Positions 24,021 through 33,624 of a DNA stretch of 64,000 nucleotides are shown here, one piece after another. A program made the position numbers and the translations under genes. This DNA comes from Falsiroseomonas ponticola (lineage in GTDB: Bacteria > Pseudomonadota > Alphaproteobacteria > Acetobacterales > Acetobacteraceae), in the NCBI RefSeq assembly GCF_016805305.1, contig NZ_JAERQN010000007.1:186001-250000 (forward strand). Direction: 5' to 3'. The notes under the pieces were generated by a model. That model made no database searches and was not told where the DNA came from. It worked only from the letters and a program-made list of their open reading frames with translations. The first letter of the stretch is position 1. The number at the start of each line of letters is the position of its first letter.

Positions 24021-24967
24021 AGGACCGTCAGCTTTCCCTCATCATCGCCTTCGCGCTTGTGGCGGCCCTGGTGCCGTTCTTCGTCACGGCCGGCACCTGG
24101 CTGAACTTCGCGGTGTTCACCATGATCCTGTGCCTGGCGGCGCAGGGATGGAACATCCTGGGCGGCTATGGCGGGCAGTACAGCTTCGGCCACGCCGCCT
24201 TCTTCGGCACGACCGCCTATCTGACGGCCGTTCTGCAATCGCGCTACGGGATCAACCCCTATGCGGCCATCGCCATCGGCATCGCCGCCGCGGCGGCGGT
24301 GGGCTGGGTGATCGGCTTCCTCTCCTTCCGCTCCGGCCTGAAGGGCAGCTACTTCGCGCTGGTGACGCTGGCCTTCGCGGAGGTCTTCCGCGTGGTTGCC
24401 AATGCGTCGGACATCACGGGCGGCGCGGCGGGTACGCTCATCAAGCTCGATGTCCGGCCGGAGAATTTCCAGTTCGCCTCCCGCGGCACCTTCTTCTGGG
24501 TGGTGCTGGGCATGGTCGTGCTGGCGATGCTCATCACGCGCGCGCTGGAACGCTCGCGGCTCGGCGCGCAGATGGTCGCGGTCAGGGAGAATGAGGATGC
24601 GGCCCGCGCGCTCGGCGTCGATGCGCTGCGCGTGAAGCTGGCGGCCATCGCGCTCTCGGCTGCCATCACCGGCGCGGCGGGCGGGCTCTATGCGCAGTAT
24701 TTCCTCTACCTCGACGCCACCATCGCCTATGGCACCTGGATCAGCGTGGAGGCGCTGCTGGCGCCGATCGTGGGCGGGGCTGGTACCGTGTTCGGGCCGG
24801 TCGTGGGCTCCATCGTGCTGCACAGCCTCTCGGAATTCACCAAGAGCCTGGTGGGCCGCATTCCCGGCATCGACCTGGTGATCTTCGGCATCATGCTGAT
24901 CCTGGTGGTGCGCTTCCCGCCGCGGAACATCCCGGGGCTGATCCGGCGCTGGAGGTCGGGCCGATGA
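24017..24967 (+). CDS. livM: Branched-chain-type ABC permease LivM
   Basis: 316 residues, GTG start overlapping livH by 4 bases. Eight to ten spans; LivM hallmarks 'AAQGWNILGGYGGQYSFGHAAFFG' at about residues 40-63 and 'LGAQMVAVRENEDAARALGVDALR' in the coupling loop. It pairs with LivH as the second channel subunit and contacts LivG/LivF. It overlaps livG by 4 bases. Confidence 0.92.
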   Translation: MKDRQLSLIIAFALVAALVPFFVTAGTWLNFAVFTMILCLAAQGWNILGGYGGQYSFGHAAFFGTTAYLTAVLQSRYGINPYAAIAIGIAAAAAVGWVIGFLSFRSGLKGSYFALVTLAFAEVFRVVANASDITGGAAGTLIKLDVRPENFQFASRGTFFWVVLGMVVLAMLITRALERSRLGAQMVAVRENEDAARALGVDALRVKLAAIALSAAITGAAGGLYAQYFLYLDATIAYGTWISVEALLAPIVGGAGTVFGPVVGSIVLHSLSEFTKSLVGRIPGIDLVIFGIMLILVVRFPPRNIPGLIRRWRSGR

Positions 24968-25725
24968 TCGAAGCCGATCCCGCCTTCCTCGCCGTGCGCA
25001 ACGTCTCCATGCGCTTCGGTGGGCTGCTCGCCGTCTCCGACGCCTCCTTCTTCGTGAAGGAGGGCAGCATCACCGGCCTGATCGGGCCGAATGGCGCGGG
25101 CAAGACGACGCTCTTCGCCATCGTCTCCGGCTTCCAGAAGCCGACCTCCGGCCACGTGCTGTGGAAGGGGGAGGAGATCACGGCCCGCCCGCCGCATCTG
25201 CTGGCCCGCGCCGGCATCGCGCGCACCTTCCAGATCGTGCAGCCCTTCGCGGGCTTGAGCGTGCGGGAGAACATCGCGGTCGGCGCCTTCCTCCGCCACG
25301 CCAGGCGCGCCGACGCCATCGCGCTGGCGGAGAAGGTGGCCGAGCGCGTCGGGCTGACCGCCGAACTCGACAAGCCCGCGGCGGCGCTGACGGTGGCGGG
25401 CCGGAAGCGCGTGGAGTTGGCGAAGGCCCTGGCGACGGAGCCGAAGCTGCTGCTGCTGGATGAGGTGCTGGCAGGACTGAACCCCAGCGAGGTGCGCGAC
25501 ATCGTCCCCGTCGTCCGCGCCATCCGCGATTCCGGCGTGACGGTGCTGATGATCGAGCATGTGATGCAGGCCGTGATGAACCTCTGCGAGGCCGTGCATG
25601 TGCTGGCACAGGGCCGCATCATCGCCAGCGGCACGCCGGCGGAGGTCGTGGCAACGCCGGCCGTCGTCGAAGCCTATCTGGGTCATGGCGCGGCGACGCG
25701 CCTGTCAGGCCAGCGCGATGCTTGA
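24964..25725 (+). CDS. livG: Branched-chain-type ABC ATPase LivG
   Basis: 253 residues. Walker A 'GPNGAGKTT' near residue 41; Walker B 'LLLLDEVLAGL' near 160 and the switch His in 'MIEHVM'. The signature motif reads 'VAGRKRVELAKAL' instead of the usual LSGGQ-type sequence, so it is degenerate here. It energises LivHM in the cytoplasm. It overlaps livM by 4 bases and livF by 8 bases. Confidence 0.92.
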   Translation: MIEADPAFLAVRNVSMRFGGLLAVSDASFFVKEGSITGLIGPNGAGKTTLFAIVSGFQKPTSGHVLWKGEEITARPPHLLARAGIARTFQIVQPFAGLSVRENIAVGAFLRHARRADAIALAEKVAERVGLTAELDKPAAALTVAGRKRVELAKALATEPKLLLLDEVLAGLNPSEVRDIVPVVRAIRDSGVTVLMIEHVMQAVMNLCEAVHVLAQGRIIASGTPAEVVATPAVVEAYLGHGAATRLSGQRDA

Positions 25726-26419
25726 GGTGAAGGACCTGGTCGCGGGCTATGGCCTGACCCGCGTGCTGGAAGGCGTCTCGCTGGAGGTGAAGGCCGGTGA
25801 GATCGTGGCCGTGCTGGGATCGAACGGCGCGGGCAAGACGACGCTGAACATGACCATCAGCGGGCTGGTGAAGCCGCGCGGCGGGGAAGTGCTGTTCGAT
25901 GGCCAGCGCATCACCGGCCTCTCGCCGTCGCAGGTGATGGAACGCGGGCTGATCCAGGTGCCGGAGGGCCGCAAGATCTTCCCGAACCTGACGGTGCGGG
26001 AGAACCTCGAACTCGGCTCCTATCGCCGTGCCAAGCCGAAGCGTGCGCGGAATTTGGAGAAGGTCTTCGCCACCTTCCCGCGCCTGCGCGAACGCGTGGC
26101 GCAGGCGGCGGGCACGCTATCCGGCGGTGAGCAGCAGATGCTCGCGATCGGCCGCGGCATGATGGCGGAGCCGCGGCTGCTGATCCTGGACGAACCCTCG
26201 CTCGGCCTCTCGCCGCTGCTGGTGGAGGAGATGTTCGCGCTGATCCGCAAGCTGCATGGCGAGGGCTTGGCGATCATGCTCGTGGAGCAGAACGTCGCGC
26301 AGTCGCTGGAGATCGCGGACCGCGCCTATGTGCTGGAACACGGCGTCTTCGCGCTGTCCGGGCCCGCGGCCACGGTGCGCGACGATCCGGAATTGAAGCG
26401 GGCCTATCTGGGCCTGTAG
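25718..26419 (+). CDS. livF: Branched-chain-type ABC ATPase LivF
   Basis: 233 residues from ATG 25718 inside the end of livG; the longer upstream frame is out of keeping with the family length. Walker A 'GSNGAGKTTL', signature 'LSGGEQQMLAIGRGMM', Walker B 'LLILDEPSLGLSP', switch His replaced in 'LVEQNVAQSLEIADRAYVLEHG' as normal for LivF. The signature here is intact, unlike that of LivG. It completes the importer; the enzyme genes begin 19 bases later. Confidence 0.92.
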   Translation: MLEVKDLVAGYGLTRVLEGVSLEVKAGEIVAVLGSNGAGKTTLNMTISGLVKPRGGEVLFDGQRITGLSPSQVMERGLIQVPEGRKIFPNLTVRENLELGSYRRAKPKRARNLEKVFATFPRLRERVAQAAGTLSGGEQQMLAIGRGMMAEPRLLILDEPSLGLSPLLVEEMFALIRKLHGEGLAIMLVEQNVAQSLEIADRAYVLEHGVFALSGPAATVRDDPELKRAYLGL

Positions 26420-26438
26420 CGGGGAAGGAAACAAAGCC

Positions 26439-27830
26439 ATGGCCATGCTGACGCCGGGGGTCGCCGCCGCGACCGAGCTGCTCGCCACGCCACCCTCGCC
26501 ATGGCTCGGCGAATGGTCGCGCTTCGCGGCCAAGCTGCGCTTCACCGACCTCTCCGCCGAAGTCGTCGCCCGCACGCGCCTCGCGCTGCTGGACTGCATC
26601 GGGGCGATCGCGTCGGGCGCGCAGGAGCCGGAATGCCAGGCCCTGGCCGCGCGGATGATCGCCCGCGAGGGTGGTGGCGAGGCACCGGTGATCGGCCATG
26701 CCGGCGGCGCGCGGCCTGGCACCGCGGCCTTCCTGAACGGCACCGCCGGCACGATGCTGGAGCTGGATGAGGGCAACCAGTACGCCCGCGGCCATCCCGC
26801 CATCCATGTCGTCCCCGCGCTGCTCGCCGCACCCCGCGGCGATGGGGCGGCGCTGCTGACGGGCCTCGCGCTGGGCTATGAGATGGGCAGCCGCGTCGGC
26901 ATCGCGAGCAAGCTCAACGTCGCGATGCACCCGCATGGCACCTGGGGCACGCTGGGTGCGGCGACCGGCATCGCCAAGCTGCATGGCGCGACGGCGGAGG
27001 AGTTCCGCGGCGTCATCAACATGGCCTCCACGCTCGGCCTGGCCACGTCGCGCAAGACGATGCTGGAAGGCGGCACGGTCCGGAACACCTATGCCGGCGT
27101 CGCCAACATGCTCGGCATCACGGTGTGGGACTTGGTGCGCGCGGGCTTTGAGGGCGAGCGCGACGGCGTCGCGACGATCTTCGGCCATGTCAGCGCCCAC
27201 GACTTCCGGCCGGAGGAGATGGTGGCCCATCTCGGCACGCGGTGGGAGATTGCGCGCAACTACTTCAAGCGCCACGCCGCCTGCCGCTACACGCATGGCG
27301 CGCTGGACGCGATGGCGAAGATCGTGGCGGAGCACGGCCCGCTGACGCCGGACCAGGTGAAGGCGGTGCAGGTGCACACCTATGTGTGGGCCGCGCAGCT
27401 GGACAGCCCCGCGGCGCCCAACATGCTGGCCGCCAAGTTCAGCATCCCCTTCGCCATCGCCACCTTCATCCGGCACGGCGCCGCGACAGTCCCCGCCTTC
27501 CGCGGCCCGGCGCGGGAGGATCCCGTGACGTTGGCGCTCGCACAGCGCGTGGCCGTCGATGAGGATGCGGCGATGACGGCGATGCTGCCGGGCCTGCGCC
27601 CCGCCCGCGTCGCCATCACGCTGAACGATGGCCGCGTGCTGAGCGCGGAGGTCACGACCAATCGCGGCGACACCGAGGATCCCTTCACGGAGGCCGAGGT
27701 GCGCGAGAAGTTTCGTGAGTTGGCCGACCCGGTCTATGGCGCGCAGCGGGCGCGCGCCATCGAGGACGCTGTCCTCGCGCTCGGCCCGCATGTCGAAGTG
27801 ACTTCACTGGTGGAATTGCTGGCACGATGA
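26439..27830 (+). CDS. MmgE/PrpD family protein
   Basis: 463 residues, ATG preceded by GGAAGGAAA. The family pattern is clear: 'VVARTRLALLDCIGAIASGA', 'GTAAFLNGTAGTMLELDEGNQYARGHPAIHVVPALLA', and 'KRHAACRYTHGALDAM'. PrpD is a 2-methylcitrate dehydratase, but many members in catabolic operons act as dehydratases or isomerases on other hydroxy acids such as cis-epoxysuccinate relatives. There is no citrate-cycle context. The stop overlaps hyuB by 4 bases, so it belongs to the amide/heterocycle operon and may dehydrate a ring-opened intermediate. Confidence 0.88.
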   Translation: MAMLTPGVAAATELLATPPSPWLGEWSRFAAKLRFTDLSAEVVARTRLALLDCIGAIASGAQEPECQALAARMIAREGGGEAPVIGHAGGARPGTAAFLNGTAGTMLELDEGNQYARGHPAIHVVPALLAAPRGDGAALLTGLALGYEMGSRVGIASKLNVAMHPHGTWGTLGAATGIAKLHGATAEEFRGVINMASTLGLATSRKTMLEGGTVRNTYAGVANMLGITVWDLVRAGFEGERDGVATIFGHVSAHDFRPEEMVAHLGTRWEIARNYFKRHAACRYTHGALDAMAKIVAEHGPLTPDQVKAVQVHTYVWAAQLDSPAAPNMLAAKFSIPFAIATFIRHGAATVPAFRGPAREDPVTLALAQRVAVDEDAAMTAMLPGLRPARVAITLNDGRVLSAEVTTNRGDTEDPFTEAEVREKFRELADPVYGAQRARAIEDAVLALGPHVEVTSLVELLAR

Positions 27831-29530
27831 GTCTTGCTGATTTCCGCGAGCGCGGGGCGCTCGACGCCGTGACGCTTGCCGTCCTCAAGGGACGGCTTGA
27901 GCAGATCGCCGACGAGATGGACGCGACGCTCTATCGCAGCGCCTTCAACCCTATCATCGCGGAGGCGCGCGACGCCTGCCACGGCATCTACCACGCGGAG
28001 ACCGGCGCCACGCTGGTGCAGGGCACGAAGGGGCTGCCGATCTTCGTCGGCGCCATGTCCTTCGCCGTGCAGGCCGTCATCAAGCGGGTGCAGGCGGGCG
28101 CCGGGCTGGAGCCCGGCGACACCTTCATCTTCAACGACCCCTATGAGGGTGGCACGCACCTCAACGATTTCCGCCTGGTGCGGCCGCTGTTCAGGAACGG
28201 GCAGCTGTTCTGCTGGCTCGCCAGCGTCGGCCACTGGCTCGACATCGGCGGCAACGTGCCGGGCAACTACAATCCCCGCGCAACGGAAAGCCACCAGGAA
28301 GGCGTGCGCTTTCCGCCGGTGAAGCTGATCCGCGCCGGCGTGATGCAGCAGGACATCCTGGATATCCTCGCCGCCAACAGCCGCGTGCCGCAATCCAACT
28401 GGGGTGACCTGAACGGCCAGCTGAATGCGCTGGATCTCGGCGAGCGGCGCCTCTCCGCGCTGCTGGACGAGACGAGCGAGACGACGGTGGAAGCCGCCTT
28501 CGTGGCGCTGGCGGACCGTGCCGCGGCGCTGATGCAGGCGGAGGTCGAGGCCCTGCCCGATGGCGACTACGCCTTCGAGGACTATCTCGACAATGACGGC
28601 GTGACGGATGAGCGCCTGGTCATCGCGCTGGACATGCAGGTGCGCGGCGGGTCGATGCTGCTGGACTTCTCCCGCAGTTCCGACGCCTGCCTCGGACCGA
28701 TCAACATCAGCCGCGCGACGACGGTAGCGGCCTGCTACGTCGCATTGAAGCATGCCTTCCCCGATGTACCGGCCAACGCGGGCGTGCTGCGGCCGATCGA
28801 ATTCGTCATCCCCGACAATTCGCTGCTGGGTGTTGGCCCGCCGCGGCCGGTCGCGGGCTATACGGAGACGATCCTGCGGCTGATCGGCGTGATCTTCGGC
28901 GCGCTCGGCAAGGCCGTGCCGGAACGCGCGACGGCGGCGCCTTTCGGCACGATCAATGCGCTGTCGCTGTCCGGCCAGCGCAAGGACGGCACGCGCTGGG
29001 TGATGTTCTCCTTCTTCGGCGGCGGGCTCGGCGGCAATCCGGAAAGCGATGGGCTGCACCACGCGAACAACCCGATCTCCACGGCGACGATTCCGCCGGC
29101 GGAGATCCTGGAGGCCGCCTATCCCGTGATGTTCACGCAATGGGCGCTGCGTCCGGATAGCGGCGGGGCGGGGCTGCATCGCGGCGGCGTCGGCGCGGTC
29201 TATGAGATCGAGGCGCTGTCGCCTGGCACGACGGAAGTGGCGCTGCTGGGTGAGCGTGGCCGCTTCGCCCCCTTCGGCGTCAGCGGCGGGCAACCGGCGG
29301 CGCTGAACACCTTCGCCTGGCAGTCGAAGGACGGCTGGAACACGCCGCCCATGGCCAGCAAGATCGTCGGCGTGAAGATCGAGGCCGGGCAGCGCGTGCG
29401 CCTCGAAGCGCCGGGTGGTGGCGGATGGGGCGACCCGATACAACGGCCGCGGGAAGCGGTGGCGCGGGATATCAGGCTTGGCTTCGTCAGCGCGGAACGC
29501 GCGGCACAGGACTACGGATACCGGGCATGA
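27827..29530 (+). CDS. hyuB: Hydantoinase B/oxoprolinase family protein (HyuB)
   Basis: 567 residues, typical for HyuB. 'VLKGRLEQIADEMDATLYRSAFNPIIAEARDA' at the N terminus, 'DTFIFNDPYEGGTHLNDF' near residue 105 and 'GGGWGDPIQRP' at the C terminus are hallmark segments. With HyuA it forms an ATP-dependent amidohydrolase that opens hydantoin, N-methylhydantoin or 5-oxoproline rings, or a carboxylase (acetone and acetophenone carboxylases share these domains). No third small carboxylase subunit is present. It overlaps both neighbours by 4 bases. Confidence 0.92.
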   Translation: MSLADFRERGALDAVTLAVLKGRLEQIADEMDATLYRSAFNPIIAEARDACHGIYHAETGATLVQGTKGLPIFVGAMSFAVQAVIKRVQAGAGLEPGDTFIFNDPYEGGTHLNDFRLVRPLFRNGQLFCWLASVGHWLDIGGNVPGNYNPRATESHQEGVRFPPVKLIRAGVMQQDILDILAANSRVPQSNWGDLNGQLNALDLGERRLSALLDETSETTVEAAFVALADRAAALMQAEVEALPDGDYAFEDYLDNDGVTDERLVIALDMQVRGGSMLLDFSRSSDACLGPINISRATTVAACYVALKHAFPDVPANAGVLRPIEFVIPDNSLLGVGPPRPVAGYTETILRLIGVIFGALGKAVPERATAAPFGTINALSLSGQRKDGTRWVMFSFFGGGLGGNPESDGLHHANNPISTATIPPAEILEAAYPVMFTQWALRPDSGGAGLHRGGVGAVYEIEALSPGTTEVALLGERGRFAPFGVSGGQPAALNTFAWQSKDGWNTPPMASKIVGVKIEAGQRVRLEAPGGGGWGDPIQRPREAVARDIRLGFVSAERAAQDYGYRA

Positions 29531-31581
29531 GCAGCGCACCGATTGTTGGCGTGGACGTCGGCGGGACCTTCACCGACCTCTTCCTCTACGACCCCGGCAC
29601 CAGCAGCTTCCGCACGGCAAAGGTGCCGTCGAACCGGGGCGACGAGGCCGTGGGCTTCATGAACGGCCTCCGCGCGCTGGGCGGCCCCGCGGGGTTCGAG
29701 GCGATCGTGCATGGCACGACCGTCGGCACCAATGCGCTGCTGGAGCGCAAGGGCGCGAAACTCGGCGTCATCACCACCGCGGGCTTCCGCGACGTGCTTG
29801 AGATGCGGCGGCGGGACCGGCGCAACACCTGGGGCCTCTGGGGCGACTTCACGCCGATCACGGACCGCGACCTGCGGGTCGAGGTGGCGGAGCGCATGCT
29901 GGCCGATGGCACGGTCCACACCCCCGTCGATATCGCGGCGGTGGAGTCGGCGGCGCGCGACCTGCTGGCGCGTGGCGCGGAAGCCTGCGCCATCGTCTTC
30001 ATCAACGCCTATGCGAATGGGGCGAATGAGGCTGCGGCGGCGAAGGCCGTGCGCGCCATCTGGCCGACGCCGCATGTCAGCGTCTCCTCCGAAATCCTGC
30101 CGGAGATCCGGGAGTTCGAGCGCGCCTCCACCACCGGGCTCAACGCGTATCTGCAGCCAGGCGTCGCGAGCTATCTCGGCAAGCTGGAAGGCGCGCTGGC
30201 GGAATCGGGCTTCGGCGGGCGCTTCCACATCGTGCAGTCCAATGGTGGCATCATGTCCACCGCCACGGCGCGCAGCGTGCCCGTGCGCACGGCGCTGTCG
30301 GGACCGGCGGCGGGCGTGATCGCGGCGGCGGCGATCGCCAAGGCGGCGGGGTTCGAGAACGCCATCACCTGCGACCTCGGCGGTACCTCCTTCGACGTTT
30401 CGCTGGTCGCGGGTGGCGAGATGGCGCTGGCGGCGCAGGCGACCATCGATTTCGGCCTCGTCATCCGCAGCCCGATGATCGAGATCACGACCATCGGCGC
30501 CGGCGGCGGCTCCATCGCGCATGTCGATCGCGGTGGCCTGCTGCAGGTGGGGCCGGAGAGCGCGGGCAGCCGGCCGGGGCCGGTCTGCTACGGCCAGGGC
30601 AATACGCGCCCGACGCTGACGGATGCGAATGTCGTGCTCGGCCGCATCAATGCGGACAAGCCGATCGGCGGCGCGCTTTCGCGCCTGGATGTGGAGGGCG
30701 CCAAGGCCGCGCTGCTGAAGCATGTCGGCGATCCCCTCGGCATCGACGCCATGGCGGCGGCGGAAGCCGTGGTGCGCGTCGCCAATGCGAAGATGGCGGG
30801 CGCCATCAGACTCGTCTCCATCGAGCGGGGGCATGATCCGCAGAAGTTCGTGGCGCTGCCCTTCGGCGGTGGCGGCGCGCTGCATGTCGGCGCGCTGATC
30901 AAGGAGGTGGGCCTTCAGGCCGCGCTGGTGCCGCGCTTCCCGGGTGTGACGAGCGCCATCGGCTGCGTCATCGCCGATGTACGGCACGACCAGGTGCGCA
31001 CGCTGAACCTCAACCTCGATGGCATCGATGCCGCGGCGCTCGATCGCCGGATGGTCGAGGAAGCGACCGCCGCGCGTGCCGTGGTGGAGGGTGCGGGGCT
31101 GCCGGTGGAGCGGATCGAGGTCCGCTTCGAACTCGACATGCACTATGCCGGGCAGACGCACACCGTCGGCGTGCCGCTGCCCGTGCATGTGAAGGACGGC
31201 ACCACGGGCGTCAGCGAGGCCATCATCCGCATGGCCTTCGAAGCCGCCTACCAGACCGCCTTCAGCCGCCTGCTGCCGGGGCTTGGCATCCGCATCGTCT
31301 CGCTGCGCACGGCGGCCATCGGCATCCGCCCGGATTTCGACCTGACGACGCTGGCGCCTCCCAAGGACGCCACGGTGGAGGGCGCGGCGCGCGGCGCGCG
31401 GCAGGTGTGGTTCGATGGCGCCTGGCACACGGCCACGGTGTGGTCGCGGCTCGACCTGCCGGAGGGATCGCGCGTGCATGGCCCGGCTATCCTCGAGCAG
31501 GGGGATGCGACGGTTGTCGTCGATCCCGACCTGGTCGCGCGCACCGACCGCTTCGGCAACCTGATCATCGAACGGGAGTGA
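29527..31581 (+). CDS. hyuA: Hydantoinase A/oxoprolinase family protein (HyuA)
   Basis: 684 residues from ATG 29527. ASKHA ATPase motifs: 'VGVDVGGTFTDLFLYD' at residues 7-22, 'HGTTVGTNALLERKGAKLGVITTAGFRDVLEM', 'SNGGIMSTATA', 'LGGTSFDVSLV' and 'GAGGGSIAHVDRGGLLQVGP'. It phosphorylates the lactam oxygen using ATP so that HyuB can hydrolyse the ring. It follows hyuB (BA order) with a 4-base overlap. Specificity cannot be read, but the linked importer suggests an externally supplied substrate. Confidence 0.92.
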   Translation: MSSAPIVGVDVGGTFTDLFLYDPGTSSFRTAKVPSNRGDEAVGFMNGLRALGGPAGFEAIVHGTTVGTNALLERKGAKLGVITTAGFRDVLEMRRRDRRNTWGLWGDFTPITDRDLRVEVAERMLADGTVHTPVDIAAVESAARDLLARGAEACAIVFINAYANGANEAAAAKAVRAIWPTPHVSVSSEILPEIREFERASTTGLNAYLQPGVASYLGKLEGALAESGFGGRFHIVQSNGGIMSTATARSVPVRTALSGPAAGVIAAAAIAKAAGFENAITCDLGGTSFDVSLVAGGEMALAAQATIDFGLVIRSPMIEITTIGAGGGSIAHVDRGGLLQVGPESAGSRPGPVCYGQGNTRPTLTDANVVLGRINADKPIGGALSRLDVEGAKAALLKHVGDPLGIDAMAAAEAVVRVANAKMAGAIRLVSIERGHDPQKFVALPFGGGGALHVGALIKEVGLQAALVPRFPGVTSAIGCVIADVRHDQVRTLNLNLDGIDAAALDRRMVEEATAARAVVEGAGLPVERIEVRFELDMHYAGQTHTVGVPLPVHVKDGTTGVSEAIIRMAFEAAYQTAFSRLLPGLGIRIVSLRTAAIGIRPDFDLTTLAPPKDATVEGAARGARQVWFDGAWHTATVWSRLDLPEGSRVHGPAILEQGDATVVVDPDLVARTDRFGNLIIERE

Positions 31582-31586
31582 CGGCG

Positions 31587-32195
31587 ATGGCCGAGGCGGC
31601 GATCCCCATCAGCCAGACCGCGCTGCTGCTCTGCGACCTGCAGAACGATTTCGTTCATTCCAATGGCGCCTATGGCCGCGCCGGATACACGGCGGCGGCG
31701 ATTGCAGCGATCCCGGCGCGCCTGAAACCCCTGGCGGATGCGATGCGGGCGAAGGGCGGGTGGATCGCCTCCACCCATTTCACGCTCTTCACCGGCAAGG
31801 GCGGCGAGCCCTGGATCGACCCGCACCTCAAGGCGATGCGCCCGTTCCTGAAGAAGGGCGACTTCGTCATGGGCGGCTGGGGGCATCAGGTGGTGGAGGA
31901 ACTCGCACCCTCCGACCTGCCCGTCGAGAAGGTGGGCTATGACGCCTTCTACCAGACGCGCCTCGAATGGGTGCTGCGCAAGGCGGGCATCCGCAAGCTG
32001 CTGGTCAGCGGCATCGTGACGAATGGTGGCGTCGCTTCCACGGTGCGCGGCGCGCATGTGCGGGAGTTCGAGGTGACGGTGCTGGAGGACGCCTGCGCCG
32101 CCTTCACGGAGGAGTTGCACCGGACGGCGATCGAGGCGCTGCGCCCCGTGGCGAAGATCAGCACCATCGCCGAGGAACTGGCGAAGCTGCCATGA
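31587..32195 (+). CDS. Isochorismatase-like hydrolase lacking the nucleophilic cysteine
   Basis: 202 residues from ATG 31587 (a GTG at 31578 is also in frame). The Asp of the triad is in 'LLLCDLQNDF' (Asp17) and the Lys in 'PVEKVGYDAFYQT' (Lys115). The Cys expected in 'GxxTNxCV' is Gly148 in 'GIVTNGGVAST', encoded GGC, one base from TGC. Cysteine hydrolases such as N-carbamoylsarcosine amidase need that Cys; true isochorismatases (EntB, PhzD) have Gly there and hydrolyse a vinyl ether. So this is either a non-thiol hydrolase or a dead homologue. The next gene overlaps by 4 bases. Confidence 0.85.
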   Translation: MAEAAIPISQTALLLCDLQNDFVHSNGAYGRAGYTAAAIAAIPARLKPLADAMRAKGGWIASTHFTLFTGKGGEPWIDPHLKAMRPFLKKGDFVMGGWGHQVVEELAPSDLPVEKVGYDAFYQTRLEWVLRKAGIRKLLVSGIVTNGGVASTVRGAHVREFEVTVLEDACAAFTEELHRTAIEALRPVAKISTIAEELAKLP

Positions 32196-33601
32196 GCATC
32201 GGCCGCGTCGTCACCGAGGCCGATCCGGCCTTCGAGATCGAGGTTCCCGTCGCCATCATCGGCGCCGGCGCGGCGGGGCTGGTGGCGGCTCTCTCCTGCC
32301 TTGATGCGGGGGTGGAGCCGCTGCTGCTGGAACGCGATCCGGTGCCGCGCGGCAGCACCTCCCTCAGCGCGGGCCTCATCCCCGCCGCGGGCACGCGGTT
32401 TCAGCGTGCCCATGGCATCGAGGATGATGTCGAGACCTTCGCCCGCGACATCCAGAAGAAGGCGCATGGCCAGGCCGAGCCGACCACGGTGCGCACGGTG
32501 GCGGAGAATGCGGGCCGCGCCATCGAATGGCTGGCGGATCGCCACGGGCTCGACTTCTCCGTCGTGCACGACTTCTCCTACCCCGGCCACACGCATCGCC
32601 GCATGCATGGCCTGCCGAGCCGGAGCGGGGCGGAACTCGTGGATCGGCTGCGCAGCGCGGCCGAGGCCGCGGGCGTGCCGCTGCTGACGGAAGCGCGCGT
32701 GACGACGCTGGTCGCGGACCAGTCCGGGCGGCTCCGCGGCCTGGTCGCGACGCGGCCTGATGGCACCGAGGAGCGCATCGGCGCCAAGGCCATCGTGCTG
32801 GCCTGCTGCGGCTATGCCGGCAACAAGGAACTCGTCCGCAAGTACATCCCGGAGCTCGCGGAGGCCGTCTATTTCGGCCATCCGGGGAATGAGGGCGAAG
32901 CGCTGGCCTGGGGCGAGCAGATCGGCGCGGAGCTTCGCGACATGACGGGCCACCAGGGCCACGGATCCGTCGCGCATCCTCAGGGCATCCTCGTCAGCTG
33001 GGCCGTCATCATGGAAGGCGGTTTCCAGGTGAACGTCGAGGGTCGGCGCTTCTGGAATGAATCCTCGGGCTATTCGGAAGCCGGCGTGGCCGTGATGGGC
33101 CAGCCCGGCTCCATCGCCTGGGATGTCTTCGACAGCCGCATCGCCGGCATCACCGCGCAGTTCGAGGATTTCCGGCAGGCGCAGGCGCAGGGCGCGGTGA
33201 TCAGCGCGGAGACGCCCGCCGAACTGGCGCGGCTGATGAAGCTGCCGGAGGACGCCTTCCCGGCCACCTTCGATGAGGTCGCGCGCCTGAAGCGGGACGG
33301 CGCCACGGATGGCTTCGGCCGCAACTGGCAGGGCGTGGCGCCGCTCGCCGGGCCGCTCTGCGCGGTGCGCGTCACCGGCGCGCTGTTCCACAGCCAGGGC
33401 GGGCTTGTCGTCGATGAAGGTGCGCGCGTGCGGCTTGCGGGCGGCGGCATCCTCCCCAACCTCTTCGCCGCCGGCGGTGCGGCCTGCGGCGTTTCCGGGC
33501 CGGAGGCCGGCGGCTACCTTTCCGGCAATGGCCTGCTGAGCGCCGTCACGCTGGGGCGCATCGCGGGGCAGGGGGCCGCCGCGGTCGCCGCGACCGACTA
33601 A
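32192..33601 (+). CDS. FAD-dependent oxidoreductase of the fumarate reductase/KstD-like family
   Basis: 469 residues from ATG 32192. 'VAIIGAGAAGLVAALSCLDAG' forms the FAD site at residues 15-35, followed by 'RGSTSLSAGLIPAAGTR', and 'GGAACGVSGPEAGGYLSGNGLL' closes the fold near the C terminus. The capping domain region carries 'LACCGYAGNKELVRKYIPEL'. Such flavoproteins catalyse desaturation, reduction or transhydrogenation of C-C bonds. It lacks a signal peptide and heme motifs, so it is cytoplasmic. In this operon it could desaturate or reduce a ring or its opened product. Confidence 0.85.
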   Translation: MSIGRVVTEADPAFEIEVPVAIIGAGAAGLVAALSCLDAGVEPLLLERDPVPRGSTSLSAGLIPAAGTRFQRAHGIEDDVETFARDIQKKAHGQAEPTTVRTVAENAGRAIEWLADRHGLDFSVVHDFSYPGHTHRRMHGLPSRSGAELVDRLRSAAEAAGVPLLTEARVTTLVADQSGRLRGLVATRPDGTEERIGAKAIVLACCGYAGNKELVRKYIPELAEAVYFGHPGNEGEALAWGEQIGAELRDMTGHQGHGSVAHPQGILVSWAVIMEGGFQVNVEGRRFWNESSGYSEAGVAVMGQPGSIAWDVFDSRIAGITAQFEDFRQAQAQGAVISAETPAELARLMKLPEDAFPATFDEVARLKRDGATDGFGRNWQGVAPLAGPLCAVRVTGALFHSQGGLVVDEGARVRLAGGGILPNLFAAGGAACGVSGPEAGGYLSGNGLLSAVTLGRIAGQGAAAVAATD

Positions 33602-33624
33602 GCAATAACGAGGGAAGACGTTCG

